64,000 nucleotides of DNA from positions 689,993 through 753,992 of the forward strand of contig CBDAQZ010000003.1 of assembly GCA_965199335.1 (NCBI GenBank). The letters run 5' to 3'. The notes beneath the pieces were generated by a model that saw nothing but the letters and a program-made list of their open reading frames with translations, searched no databases and was not told the DNA's origin. Shown one piece after another: positions 33,136 to 44,058 of this stretch. The DNA comes from CBDAQV01 sp965199335. GTDB lineage: Bacteria > Pseudomonadota > Alphaproteobacteria > CALMVH01. Position numbers and translations under genes: made by a program. Numbering within the stretch: the stretch's first letter is position 1; every line of letters begins with the position of its first letter.

Positions 33136-33149
33136 GATCTGGGAATGCG

Positions 33150-35273
33150 CTAGTCGGACCGTTGTTCCGACGACAAGTCACCATGCAGCAGCAACAAGCT
33201 GCGCGCGGGCACGGGCACGTAGCTTTTCTCGATCTTCGCCCCGTTGCTGGCATCGATCGAGGTATCGAGCAGTTTCTCCCATTTTCCGGCGAAGATACCC
33301 TGCGGCAGCGTGAACTCCATGCCGTGTTCCAGGCTGTTCAGAATGACGAGTAGCGCCTCCTGGCCCCGGGTCGTACCACCAGCATCGAGCAGGTAACCGA
33401 AGCAGCGCGTCTCCGGATTAGTCCAGTCCTCGCCACTCATCCGTTCGCCTTGTGGATTGATCCAGGTGACATCGGGCAGAGATTCCCCCTCGACCGGGTG
33501 GCCGGTCACGAAGCGGCGGGCCCGCAAGCCGGGAAAGCGTTTGCGCAGGGAGATCAGGTAACGGGTGAAGCCCAGCATAGAGATGGGATCGGATTGTTCA
33601 GCCGTTGACAGCCAGTCCGTCCAGCCGATCGGATTATCCTGACAATAGGTATTGTTATTGCCGTTCTGCGTGTTGTCCATCTCATCGCCCGCCAGCAACA
33701 TCGGAATGCCGTGGCTGAGGAACAGCGTGGCGAGGATGTTGCGCTTCTGGCGATGGCGCAGGGCCAGTATCTCGGGATCGCCGGTCTTGCCCTCGACTCC
33801 TGAATTGGTCGAATTGTTGTTGTTGATGCCATCCCGGTTATCTTCGCCATTCGCCTCGTTGCGCTTGGTGTTGTACGAGACGAGATCGGTCAGCGTAAAA
33901 CCATCGTGCGCGGTCACGAAGTTGATACTGGCCAGCGGGCGTCGGCCATGATGGTTGAAGATGTCGCTGGAGCCGGTCAGGCGCGAGGCCATCTCACCAA
34001 CCGTGCCGCCATCGCCCCGCCAGTAGCGGCGGACAACATCGCGATAGCGATCGTTCCATTCCGACCAGCCGGGGGGGAAATTGCCCACCTGATACCCGCC
34101 AAGGCCGATATCCCACGGTTCGGCGATCAGCTTGGTGCGGCCCAGTACGGGGTCTTGGCTGACTGCCTGCAGGAACGGGCAGTTCGGGTCATACCCGGTC
34201 GGCAGGCGGCCCAGGGTCGTTGCCAGATCGAAGCGGAAGCCATCGACATGCATGTCGCTGACCCAATAGCGCAAGCTGTCCATGATCATCTGCAAAACGC
34301 GAGGATGGGCGACATTCAGCGAATTGCCGCAACCGGTGTAATCCTCATAATAGCGGGCGTTATCAGGGCGCAGGCAGTAATAGGCGCGGTTATCGATGCC
34401 CTTGAAAGAAAGCGTCGGGCCCATGTGGTTGCCCTCGGCGGTGTGGTTATAAACCACGTCGAGCAGCACCTCGATCCCGGCATCGTGCATAATCGAAACC
34501 AGGCTCTTGAATTCCTCCACCATGCCGCTGGCCAGAAAGCGCTGGTCGGGGGCGAAGAAGGCCAGCGAATTGTAACCCCAGTAATTGTTGAGGCCACGCT
34601 GGGTCAGCGGGCGATCATCGGCAAAGGCATGCACTGGCAGCAGCTCAATAGCGGTTACGCCCAGTTTCACCAAGTGTTCGATAATCGCCTGGCTGCCAAG
34701 GCCGGCAAAACTGCCCCGCAAAGCTACTGGGATATGATCATTCTTCATCTGCAGCCCGCGCACATGCATCTCGTAGATGATGCTGTCCGAGCGGCGGGTG
34801 TTGGGTGCCTTGTCGGTACCCCAAGTAAAAGCGGGATCGATCAGTACGGCTTTCGGCATGCCACGGGCGTTGTCGCGTCGATCCAGCGCCAGATCCTCAC
34901 GCGGGCTGCCGATCCGGTAGCCGAAATGCGCATCGCTCCAGGTCAGCTTGCCGCTGAGCAGCTTGGCGTAGGGATCGATCAGCAGCTTATGGGGATTGAA
35001 GCGATTGCCATTTTCCGGATCATAAGGGCCATGGACGCGGTAGCCGTAGCGCAGTCCCGGTCGGACATCCCGCAGGTACCCGTGCCAGACATAATTGCTG
35101 TATTCAGGTAGGGTGATCCGTTCCAGTTCGCGCTGACCGGTGGCATCGAACAGGCATAGCTCTACCTTTTCGGCAGTCGAGGAGAAAATGGCAAAATTTG
35201 CCCCTTTGCCGTCCCATGTCGCCCCTAACGGGTAGGGCAGGCCACCCTGAATTCGGGCCTTTCTCCCACTCAA
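33150..35273 (-). CDS. glgX: glycogen debranching enzyme (isoamylase type)
   Basis: 707 residues, the usual size. N-terminal carbohydrate-binding domain (GKGANFAIFSSTAEKVELCLFD), then the GH13 barrel: WGYNSLAFFAPD, DVVYNHTAEGN, nucleophile GFRFDLATTLGR, acid LIAEPWDIG and VTAHDGFTLTDLVSY. It cuts alpha-1,6 branches of glycogen or maltodextrin and so supplies linear chains to MalQ and TreY. The TTG start at 35273 overlaps the glgB stop as TTGA, so it is translationally coupled to glgB. Confidence 0.95.
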   Translation of the reverse strand: MSGRKARIQGGLPYPLGATWDGKGANFAIFSSTAEKVELCLFDATGQRELERITLPEYSNYVWHGYLRDVRPGLRYGYRVHGPYDPENGNRFNPHKLLIDPYAKLLSGKLTWSDAHFGYRIGSPREDLALDRRDNARGMPKAVLIDPAFTWGTDKAPNTRRSDSIIYEMHVRGLQMKNDHIPVALRGSFAGLGSQAIIEHLVKLGVTAIELLPVHAFADDRPLTQRGLNNYWGYNSLAFFAPDQRFLASGMVEEFKSLVSIMHDAGIEVLLDVVYNHTAEGNHMGPTLSFKGIDNRAYYCLRPDNARYYEDYTGCGNSLNVAHPRVLQMIMDSLRYWVSDMHVDGFRFDLATTLGRLPTGYDPNCPFLQAVSQDPVLGRTKLIAEPWDIGLGGYQVGNFPPGWSEWNDRYRDVVRRYWRGDGGTVGEMASRLTGSSDIFNHHGRRPLASINFVTAHDGFTLTDLVSYNTKRNEANGEDNRDGINNNNSTNSGVEGKTGDPEILALRHRQKRNILATLFLSHGIPMLLAGDEMDNTQNGNNNTYCQDNPIGWTDWLSTAEQSDPISMLGFTRYLISLRKRFPGLRARRFVTGHPVEGESLPDVTWINPQGERMSGEDWTNPETRCFGYLLDAGGTTRGQEALLVILNSLEHGMEFTLPQGIFAGKWEKLLDTSIDASNGAKIEKSYVPVPARSLLLLHGDLSSEQRSD

Positions 35274-37333
35274 ACCGGCTCAACCCTGAAAAAGACGGTC
35301 GCCAGGGGCGGAATAGTCAGCCGCACCGAATGATCCTTGCCATTGTGTGGCTGGTTTTCAGTCCAGGTATCGCCCCAGTTACCGACATTGCTGCCGTTGT
35401 ACCAGCCCGCATCAGTGTTCAGGATCTCGTAGACCTTGGCAGCCATCGGCATGGCGATACGATAATCGTAACGGACGACGGGAGTGAAATTGCTGACCAC
35501 CAGGATAGTCTGGTGGCGATCCGCCGAATGGCGCAGGAAGGATAGCACACTGTTATCGCTATCCCCGGCCTCCAGCCATTCGAAGCCTTCGGGCGAGAAA
35601 TCCCGTTCGTAAAGCGCCGGTTCACGTTTCATAAGGTGATTGAGATCGGAAACGGTACGGCGCACGCCCTCGTGCCAGGAAACATCGAGCAGCTGCCAGT
35701 CGAGCCCCTGCTCGTAGTTCCACTCCTCGCCCTGGCCGAATTCGCAGCCCATGAACAGGAGCTTCTTGCCGGGGTGGCCCCACATGAAACCGAAATAGGC
35801 CCGGAGATTGGCAAACTGCTGCCAGCAATCGCCCGGCATTTTCTGCAGCAGCGAACCCTTGCCGTAGACAACCTCGTCATGGCTCAGCGGCAGAATGAAA
35901 TTCTCATCGAAATGATAGATCATGCTGAAGGTGATGTGGTTGTGCTCATACTTCCGGTAGGCCGGATCTTTTTCCATGTAAGACAGCGAATCGTGCATCC
36001 AGCCCATATTCCACTTATAGCCGAAGCCTAGCCCGCCAAGATATGTGGGGCGTGAGACGCCGGGCCAGGCCGTCGACTCTTCAGCCATCGTCAACGCACC
36101 CTTGTTCTCGGCGTAGAAAACCTCGTTCAGCTTTTTCAGGAAATCGATGGCTTCCAGATTTTCACGGCCACCATACTGGTTTGGTACCCATTCGCCGGCC
36201 TTGCGGCTGTAATCGAGATACAGCATCGAAGCGACGGCATCGAACCGCAGGCCGTCAAGGTGATATTCCTTGGCCCAGAACAAGGCATTGGCCAGCAGAT
36301 AGTTGGTTACTTCCTTGCGGCCATAGTTGAAAATGCCGGTATTCCAGTCCGGGTGATAGCCCTGGCGCGGATCGGCATGATCGTAGAGATGGGTGCCATC
36401 GAAATTGGCCAGTCCGCCCGGATCGAGCGGGAAATGCCCGGCAACGAAATCGAGAATAACGCCGACGCCGCGTTCATGAAAGGCATCGACCAAAGCCTTG
36501 AACTCGTCAGGCGTGCCGAAGCGCGAAGTCGGCGCAAACAGTCCGATCGGCTGGTAGCCCCAGGAGCCATCATAGGGGAATTCGGTCATCGGCATGAACT
36601 CTACATGGGTAAAGCCCATATCCGCCACATAGGGCACCAGCTCCATGATCAGGTCGCTATAGGTGTAGAAGCGATTGCCATCGTCCCAATGCCGCCGCCA
36701 CGAACCCAGATGCACTTCATAGACGCTCATCGGCGCATCGTGGCGCTGGGTGTGCTCGCGGTTCGCCAGCCATTCCTGATCGCGCCAGTGATAGGTCGAC
36801 ATGTCGGCCACGATCGAGGCGGTGCGTGGACGCAGCTCGTATTGGAAACCAAACGGATCGCTCTTGTCCGGCAACGCCCAGCCTTCAGGGGTGAAGATAC
36901 GGTATTTGTAGACTTCGCCGACCCCGATGCCGGGAATGAACAGCTCCCACACGCCGCCATTCCAGTGCTTGTGCATCCGGTGTGTGCTGCCATCCCAGTA
37001 ATTGAAATTACCGACGACGCTTACATCCTGAGCATTCGGGGCCCATACCGCAAAGCCGACACCGGCAACGCCATGAACAGTCATGGGATGTGCGCCCAGC
37101 TTTTCGTATAGCTTGTAGTGGCTGCCTTCACCCAGCAGGTAGAGATCGTAGGCGCTGAAAATCTCGCCCTCGTCGCTCCATGTTTCGGCTGGTTGCGGGG
37201 CAGCGACCGGGCCTGGCGGATCGATAAGATCGACTGCATCGGCAACAGTATTCGCCGTTACGACAGCTGGGCTGACGACTTTCATTTTTTTGACGCTAGC
37301 AGCAGGCGTAGCGGGCGATTTGGCAGGACACAT
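35270..37333 (-). CDS. glgB: 1,4-alpha-glucan branching enzyme
   Basis: 687 residues. After about 60 low-complexity residues (Ala/Val/Pro-rich, unusual for GlgB) comes the CBM48 domain (GVGFAVWAPNAQDVSVVGNFNYWDG) and the GH13 barrel: EVHLGSWRR, GSWGYQPIGLFAPTSRFGTPDE, nucleophile GLRFDAVASMLYLDY, acid MAEESTAWPGVSRP and LSHDEVVYGKGSL. It adds alpha-1,6 branches to linear glucan; with GlgE it would complete glucan synthesis from maltose-1-phosphate. The start may be internal (Met17, in KKMKVVS) as the first residues look unlike the family. Confidence 0.95.
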   Translation of the reverse strand: MCPAKSPATPAASVKKMKVVSPAVVTANTVADAVDLIDPPGPVAAPQPAETWSDEGEIFSAYDLYLLGEGSHYKLYEKLGAHPMTVHGVAGVGFAVWAPNAQDVSVVGNFNYWDGSTHRMHKHWNGGVWELFIPGIGVGEVYKYRIFTPEGWALPDKSDPFGFQYELRPRTASIVADMSTYHWRDQEWLANREHTQRHDAPMSVYEVHLGSWRRHWDDGNRFYTYSDLIMELVPYVADMGFTHVEFMPMTEFPYDGSWGYQPIGLFAPTSRFGTPDEFKALVDAFHERGVGVILDFVAGHFPLDPGGLANFDGTHLYDHADPRQGYHPDWNTGIFNYGRKEVTNYLLANALFWAKEYHLDGLRFDAVASMLYLDYSRKAGEWVPNQYGGRENLEAIDFLKKLNEVFYAENKGALTMAEESTAWPGVSRPTYLGGLGFGYKWNMGWMHDSLSYMEKDPAYRKYEHNHITFSMIYHFDENFILPLSHDEVVYGKGSLLQKMPGDCWQQFANLRAYFGFMWGHPGKKLLFMGCEFGQGEEWNYEQGLDWQLLDVSWHEGVRRTVSDLNHLMKREPALYERDFSPEGFEWLEAGDSDNSVLSFLRHSADRHQTILVVSNFTPVVRYDYRIAMPMAAKVYEILNTDAGWYNGSNVGNWGDTWTENQPHNGKDHSVRLTIPPLATVFFRVEPV

Positions 37334-37411
37334 GGCAAGAACCTTTATCGATACGGTCGTTGAAGCGATACTGTTTAAGCGGTTTGCCGGCGGATTTGAT
37401 CCCGTAAAAGA

Positions 37412-40400
37412 TTATGCCGGGGCAAGCAGCGAGGCGATCCCCGATAGCGGTATATGAATCCAAGCTGGCCGGTTCTCGATCTCATAGTTCACTTCGTAGA
37501 ACGCCTTGCGAATAACTAGCAGCTTGACCAGTGCCGCCTCAAAGGGCGTCGGCTGGTCCGACTTGTCCGGATGGAAGGTTGACCAGTAACCGGCCGAGAA
37601 CGCGGCAACTGCCTGGTCGCGCCAGTCGAACAGCAGTTTCTGCAAGAGGTCGCGCTTGGCGGCATAGTTGGTGGTGCTGCGCTCCAGCGCCGTCCAGGCG
37701 GCGTAGTCGAAGCTGCGGATCATCCCGGCCACATCGATCATCGGCGACTGCTTCTTGCGCCGTTCCTCGACGGTCAAGCGGGGTTCTCCCTCGAAGTCGA
37801 CGATCACGACATCGTTTTTCGCCACCAGCACCTGACCCAAATGATAATCACCGTGACAACGAATTTTGTTGCCTGCGGGGCTGAGGCCATCGAACACCTG
37901 GGCGATCGCCGTATCGATATCCCGCGCATGATCCAATACCTCGTGGATCAGCGCATCGTCTCCGGCTTTGCTTTCCAGCTTGGCCAACATGTCCTTTGCC
38001 TGGCCGCGCGTCATCTCCAGCCATCTGTGCAAGTCATCACCGCTTACCGGCTCCGGCGAGAAAGCCGGGGTTTTCTTGTCGGCCGAAAGGGCCAGGTGAA
38101 CCTCGGCGGTGCGCTGGCCGAGGGTTCTCGCAAATTCCAGGTAGTCGCGGTGCAGATCAGTCTCGGTTTCTGCCTTATCCGCGGCCAGCACGGCATATTC
38201 ATCGACCAGCCGGTTGAGATGGTTCAGCGTATAGATCCAGCCATCGCCCTGGTTCTCGACGAAGGCATGCAGGGTGGAAACTGCTGCCGTCTCACCGCTT
38301 GGCAGGGTGATCTCTGCATGGCCCAGCACATGCGGGACATTCACGCCGCCGATCTGCGACAGTTGCATGCCGATCTCGACCTCGGGCTGCAGGCCGACCG
38401 TCAGGTGGCGATAGAATTTGAGAATACCGAAATCGGGCAGGATGACTGAGCTGTTGCTCTGCTCACCGGCGATGGGTTTGGGCTGCATGTCGGCCGGCAA
38501 GCCGCTGGCCGGCATATGCTTGGTGGCGGCAAAGGAGATTTCCCCAGCAGTGCTCTTCAGGCTTTCCGTAGCGATCATCGCCTTGACCGTGGCGGTGGCA
38601 AAGCGGCCAAGCGCCGTGGCATCGACCACCAGCCCCTCCTGCGGACCACGCCGCACCTTGGCGAAGGCTCGGGGCAGCAGAGCCTGCGGCAGATCCTGAG
38701 GAGCCACCCATTCCATGCCCATCGGCAGGAAGTAGCGGCCCGGTTCGCCATGCTCGTGGTTCTCGCTGATAATCGCCATCACAAATCGCTCGGGCCCATC
38801 GCTCATCATGCCGATCACTGAGGTATCGACCATCTGTGGCTGGCGATCCTTCTCGGGAAACCAGCGTTGCGTCGGCATGAACAGGGGCAGGATATGGCTG
38901 TCGAGGAACTGCTTGTTACGCCCCTGTACCAGGGCTTCGGGGCCGTTCGTAACGACCAGAGTGATATAATCGGGCATCTGCGGCAGTTCCGGGGTTAGGG
39001 CCGGCGTATCGGTCTTGGCGTCCGCTGCTTCCAGCGAGAACCAGTAAAACCCATAAGGGGGCAGCGTCAGCAGATAGGGCAGGTCGCCGATCATCGGAAA
39101 GCGGGTACGCCCCAGCAGCTCTACCGGGATCATGCCCTTGAACTGCGCCAGATCGACCTCTACCGCCTGGGCGGCGCGGGAGAGATTGACGACACAGAGC
39201 ACACTCTCCGCCTCATAGCTGCGGATATAGGCCAGCACCGCCCGGTTTTTCGGGTAGATGAAGTCCAATCGTCCACGACCGAAGCTCTGGCGGCTCTGGC
39301 GCACGGCGATCAGGCGACGCATCCAGCTGAGCAGCGATGAGGTATTGCGGCTCTGGGCCTCGACATTGACTGCTTCGAAGCCATAGACCGGATCCATGAT
39401 CGCCGGCAGGAACAGCTTGGCCGGATCGGCCCGGGTGAAGCCGCCGCTGCGGTCGGGTGACCATTGCATTGGGGTGCGCACCCCGTCGCGGTCGCCAAGG
39501 TAGATATTGTCGCCCATGCCCAGTTCGTCGCCATAATACATGATCGGGGTGCCGGGCATCGACATCAGCAGGCTGTTCATCAGCTCGATCTTGCGGCGAT
39601 CATTGCCCATCAGCGGGGCCAGGCGGCGGCGAATGCCGACATTGATTCGGGCGCGCTTATCCTCTGCGTAGGTCGTCCACAGATAATCGCGCTCCCGGTC
39701 GGTCACCATCTCGAGCGTCAGCTCGTCATGGTTGCGCAGAAAGATCGCCCATTGGTTTTCGGGCCGGAGGTCCGGGGTCTGCCGCAGAATGTCGGTAATG
39801 GGATGGCGGTCTTCGCGGGCAACGGCCATGTACATGCGCGGCATCAGCGGGAAATTGAACGCCATATGGCATTCATCGCCCTCACCGAAATACTGGATCA
39901 CATCCTCCGGCCACATATTGGCTTCGGCCAGGAAAAAGCGATCGGGGAAACGGGCATCGAGCGCCTTGCGCAGCTTCTTGATAACGGCATGCGTTTCCGG
40001 AATATTTTCGTTCGAAGTGCCTTCGCGCTCCACCAGATAGGGAATGGCATCGAGGCGCAGCCCGTCGACTCCCAGCTCCAGCCAGAAATACATCGCCTCG
40101 ATAACCGCGGCCATGACCGGGGGATGATCGAAGTTCAAGTCCGGTTGGTGAGAGAAGAAACGGTGCCAGAAATATTGCTTGGCGACCGGATCCCAGGTCC
40201 AGTTCGATTTCTCAGTATCGGTGAAAATGACGCGGGTGCCGGCATATTTCGTGTCGTCGTCGCTCCACACATACCATTTGCGCTCGTCTGAGCCGGGGGC
40301 GGCATTGCGGGCCCGCTGGAACCACGGATGCTGGTCCGAAGTATGGTTGATTACCAGCTCGGTGATCACCTTCAGCCCGCGCGCCCGGGCCTGCTCGATG

Positions 40401-40669
40401 AAGGCCTTGAAGGTCTCCATATCCCCATATGAGGGATTGATCGCGGTATAATCGGAGATATCGTAGCCATCGTCGCGCAGGGGCGAGGGATAGAACGGCA
40501 GCAGCCAAATGGCGGTAACGCCCAGATCCTGGATATAGTCGAGCTTCGAAGTCAGCCCGGCGAAATCCCCGATCCCATCGTTATCGGCATCGAAAAACGA
40601 CTTGATATGCAGCTGGTAGATGATTGCATCTTTGTACCAGTCGAGCTTACCCGTGCCGATATCTGCCAT
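37412..40669 (-). CDS. treS: trehalose synthase fused to maltokinase (TreS-Mak)
   Basis: 1,085 residues. Residues 1 to about 550 are TreS: WYKDAIIYQLHIKSFFDADNDGIGDF, GYDISDYTAINPSYG, nucleophile GLRLDAIPYLVEREGTSNEN, acid LAEANMWPEDVIQYFG and LRNHDELTLEMV. The C-terminal half is a maltokinase of the aminoglycoside-kinase fold, with catalytic HGDYHLGQVL and metal-binding VIVDFEGEPRL. TreS interconverts maltose and trehalose; the kinase makes maltose-1-phosphate, the donor for GlgE encoded just upstream. AGGG precedes the ATG at 40669. Confidence 0.96.
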   Translation of the reverse strand: MADIGTGKLDWYKDAIIYQLHIKSFFDADNDGIGDFAGLTSKLDYIQDLGVTAIWLLPFYPSPLRDDGYDISDYTAINPSYGDMETFKAFIEQARARGLKVITELVINHTSDQHPWFQRARNAAPGSDERKWYVWSDDDTKYAGTRVIFTDTEKSNWTWDPVAKQYFWHRFFSHQPDLNFDHPPVMAAVIEAMYFWLELGVDGLRLDAIPYLVEREGTSNENIPETHAVIKKLRKALDARFPDRFFLAEANMWPEDVIQYFGEGDECHMAFNFPLMPRMYMAVAREDRHPITDILRQTPDLRPENQWAIFLRNHDELTLEMVTDRERDYLWTTYAEDKRARINVGIRRRLAPLMGNDRRKIELMNSLLMSMPGTPIMYYGDELGMGDNIYLGDRDGVRTPMQWSPDRSGGFTRADPAKLFLPAIMDPVYGFEAVNVEAQSRNTSSLLSWMRRLIAVRQSRQSFGRGRLDFIYPKNRAVLAYIRSYEAESVLCVVNLSRAAQAVEVDLAQFKGMIPVELLGRTRFPMIGDLPYLLTLPPYGFYWFSLEAADAKTDTPALTPELPQMPDYITLVVTNGPEALVQGRNKQFLDSHILPLFMPTQRWFPEKDRQPQMVDTSVIGMMSDGPERFVMAIISENHEHGEPGRYFLPMGMEWVAPQDLPQALLPRAFAKVRRGPQEGLVVDATALGRFATATVKAMIATESLKSTAGEISFAATKHMPASGLPADMQPKPIAGEQSNSSVILPDFGILKFYRHLTVGLQPEVEIGMQLSQIGGVNVPHVLGHAEITLPSGETAAVSTLHAFVENQGDGWIYTLNHLNRLVDEYAVLAADKAETETDLHRDYLEFARTLGQRTAEVHLALSADKKTPAFSPEPVSGDDLHRWLEMTRGQAKDMLAKLESKAGDDALIHEVLDHARDIDTAIAQVFDGLSPAGNKIRCHGDYHLGQVLVAKNDVVIVDFEGEPRLTVEERRKKQSPMIDVAGMIRSFDYAAWTALERSTTNYAAKRDLLQKLLFDWRDQAVAAFSAGYWSTFHPDKSDQPTPFEAALVKLLVIRKAFYEVNYEIENRPAWIHIPLSGIASLLAPA

Positions 40670-40765
40670 TTTTTTAACCCTGTGAGCATTTGCTAGTCAG
40701 GATAAATGCTTTAGCGGAATAAAAGGGTGCAGCAAGGAGAATAAAATTCGACTCATTTCCCCAGG

Positions 40766-43700
40766 TCATCGCACCACGAACACTGCCATCGGGTTTTCCG
40801 GCGATAGCCGCGCCGTTACCTGCCCGTTTTCCACGCTGTAATCATACCCGGCCAGCGGCTCGGTTACGGCCAGGCGAGGACTGCCGGCAAAACCGTATTC
40901 GGCGATGGGTAAGGTCAAGGTCAGCTCGGCGTAGCCTGCCGGATCGAGCATGATCGCGATCCACACGATGCCACGCTCACCGGGGCGATTGCGGGAAAAG
41001 AACAGGATGCGGTCGTCCTCCAACGCATGGAACCGCAGGCCGAGCGAAGTTTGCAACTGTGGGCAGGCGCGCCGCAGATCGTTGAGCTGCTTGATATAGG
41101 GCTTGATATGGCCGGGCCGGTCCCAATCCCAGACCTTGTAGTCGTATTTCTCCGAGTTGAGATATTCTTCCTTGCCCGGCACCGGCGTGCCCTCGCAAAG
41201 CTCGAAGCCATTGTAGATGCCGTAGGTGGCGCACAAAGAGTGGCGGCCAGCGCGGCGCGGATTTTGAAGGCCGAAGCCGGCGCGTTCTGCAGGAAGCCCG
41301 GCAGGATGTCCGGCGTATTGGCAAAGAAATTGGCACGGAAATACTGGCGCATTTCGGTCTGTGTCAGCTCGGTCAGATATTCCGTCAGCTCCGCCTTGGT
41401 GTTGCGCCAGGTGAAATAGGTGTAGGATTGGGTGAAGCCGCGCTTCGCCAGCGCCTTCATCAGTTTCGGGCGGGTGAAGGCTTCGGCCAGGAAAATCACG
41501 TTCGGGTTGCGCGCCTGCACCTCGCGGATTAGCCATTCCCAGAAGGGCATTGGCTTGGTGTGCGGGTTGTCGACCCGGAAAATCTCGACGCCCTGGCGCT
41601 ACCCAGAACAGCACGACATCGCGCAGCGCCGTCCACAGCCGGTCGCGGTGCGGGCCGAAGAAATTGACGTTGACGATATCCTCGTACTTCTTCGGCGGGT
41701 TTTCGGCGTACTTGATCGTGCCGTCGGTGCGAACGAAAAACCAGTCGCTTATGCTTTTTCACCCATGGGTGGTCGGGCGAGCATTGCACGGCAAAATCGA
41801 GCGCCACTTCCATCCCGTGCTGCTTGGTTGCGGCAACAAAACGGCGAAAATCCTCCAGCGTGCCAAGGTCGGGGTGCACGGCATCGTGGCCACCCTCATC
41901 AGAGCCGATGGCATAGGGTACGCCCGGATCGTTCGGCCCGGCGGTCAGGGTATTGTTGGGGCCCTTGCGGTGCGATTTGCCGATGGGATGGATCGGCACA
42001 AGATAGACAACATCGAAACCTAGCTCGGCAATCTCCGGCAGGCGCTTGATGCAATCGTCGAACGTAGCGCTTTTGCCGGGTGTCGTGCCTTGGCTGCGCT
42101 GGAACATCTCGTACCAGGCGCCATACAGGCCGCGCTGCCGGTCAACGATGACTTCCAGCTCGTGCGGGTAGCGGGTGACATAGTCACGCGGGCCCCAGCG
42201 GCGCATGAAGCGGCGGGTTTCCGCAGCGAAGGCAATGGCAGCCTTGCCCTTGCTGTCTCCGGCACGGTCGAAAGCTTTCAGGATCGTCTCGATGGCCTTG
42301 CGGCCGACCACATTGGCATTCTTCATGCCTTTCACCAGCAGCTCGCGGCCTTCCTCCAGCTCGAGCACGATGGGCTGGGCAGCCTCGAACTTCCGTTTCG
42401 TGTCATGCCGCCATGACTCAAAGCTATCGACCCAGGCTTCGATGGTAAAATAGAGCCTTCCCGGCCTCTCTACGAAAATATCGCCGCGCCAGCGGTCGTT
42501 GTCGTAGGGGCGCAGGCGGGCACGGCTTTCAGTCTTGCCCTGCCGGTAGACGATTTCCGCGGCCAAAATTTCGTGGCCATCGACCATGATATCCGCCGCG
42601 ATGGACAGGCGATCACCGACCACCCGTTTCACAGGGAAGCGGCCACCATCGATCTGCGGGGCAACGGCCTCGATGGCGATGCGAGCATCGGCCTGCCAGT
42701 CGGCATGCGCGGTTGCCCGTGCCAGAATTTCCGGCGACTGGTCGTGCAGGGCCCGTGCCGTCTGATCGACCAACGCATTGAAGATCCGATATTCGTAGGG
42801 CAGCAGTTTTACGCGGGCTGTTTCGGGATCGGCTTCACGGCCCGGCGTCGCTTCGGTCAGGTCGTCGGCGCTGATCTTCAGCCATTCGCAGATCGTTTCG
42901 CGGTTGGCCCAGGCCTCGCCGCTGGCCTCCGGATTGGTGAGAAACAAAGTGGCGTAAGTCCGTGTATGATCGTAGCGAACAAAACCAACTGCGCCTTCCC
43001 GGAAGCGGCGATATTCCATTTCCCCTTCGACATTCAGCGCCGGCGCATCGAGCTTGGCGGCATTGATGGCGGCAATTTTTCCACTGATGTCGTAGCGTGG
43101 CTCTTCCCAGTCAGCAGGGGTGGTCTCTACCACATGCATCGGCTTCTCGAAGCCATATTCATAGCCGAGTGGCAGCATTATCGCCGGTCGAGAAACACGC
43201 AGCCATGGCATAGCGCATTTCGGCCAGTGCGGCCGCCTGTTCTACCGGCAGGCCGGCGTTATCAGCAGCAACGCGCGGCGTGTCATGGCTTTCCGGAAAA
43301 GCGATCGAGGGTGCATAGGGCCGGAACTGATTGTATTGGTCGACCGCCCAGCCGGCCTTCAAATCCCACCATTTCGAGCTGTTGAAGAAATAGTCGAAGC
43401 CGACGCTGGCCAGCGCCTCGACCTGATCCAGCCGGCAGCCGAGCGTTTCGGCGGCAAACAGCACTGTCGGATCGAGATCGCGTGCGGCTTTGACGATGGC
43501 TTTCCAGACATCGGCCGGCACCATGTAGGCGGCGTCGCAGCGGAACCCGCGAATACCGAGCTTAATCAGCCGTTTGACGTAGCCGACGAAATAGGCGGTG
43601 ATCTGGTCGCGCCCCGCACCATGGTAATCGAGTTCGGCCAGATCGCCCCAGACGGTGACCTGGCTCGGATCGTCCGGATGCACGGCGGAAGGCGACTTGA

Positions 43701-44058
43701 TCCGCCCATCGGCTTCCCGCGCATACCAATGGGGTTTTTCGGTCGTGAACGGGTGGGCGTCGGCCGTATGGTTGATGACCAAGTCCATCATGACGCCAAG
43801 TCCAGCTGCTTCGGCAGGACCGGTCAGGACCGGCAGGTTGGCCTCCAGTGAGAGGTCGGGGCCGCTGACGAAGCGGGGATCAACCTCATCGTAGCTGGCG
43901 ATGGCGTAGAGGCTGCGCGAGCCCCCCGTGCGATGAACGGGATTCAGGAACACCCAGTCGAAGCCCAGTCCGGCGATGCGCGGAAAATGCGTTGCCCCCT
44001 GGGACAGCGAGCCCGTCAGCAAGGGGAAGAGGTTATATAACCGGATGCCTGTAGTCAC
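40766..44058 (-). pseudogene. glgE: GH13 domain fused to alpha-1,4-glucan:maltose-1-phosphate maltosyltransferase (GlgE), four frameshifts as read
   Basis: The reading starts at GTG 44058 (GTGA overlap with the otsA stop) with a GH13-like domain (DLVINHTADAHPF, GFRCDAAYMVP, FAAETLG, FPESHDTPRV). It then shifts frame near 43190 into the GlgE N-terminal domain and barrel (DFAVQCSPDHPW), again near 41747, 41597 and 41235. The GlgE hallmarks are all present when frames are joined: VEIFRVDNPHTKPMPFWEWLI, FLAEAFTRPKLM and ATYGIYNGFELCEGTP. If whole the protein would be about 1,097 residues. GlgE extends alpha-glucan with maltose from maltose-1-phosphate. All four breaks are single-base indels, so sequencing error is as likely as decay. 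Confidence 0.88.

Noticed and set aside
33906..35111. 401-residue plus-strand frame opposite glgX
   Set aside because: A mirror frame of glgX; the GlgX motifs are on the other strand.
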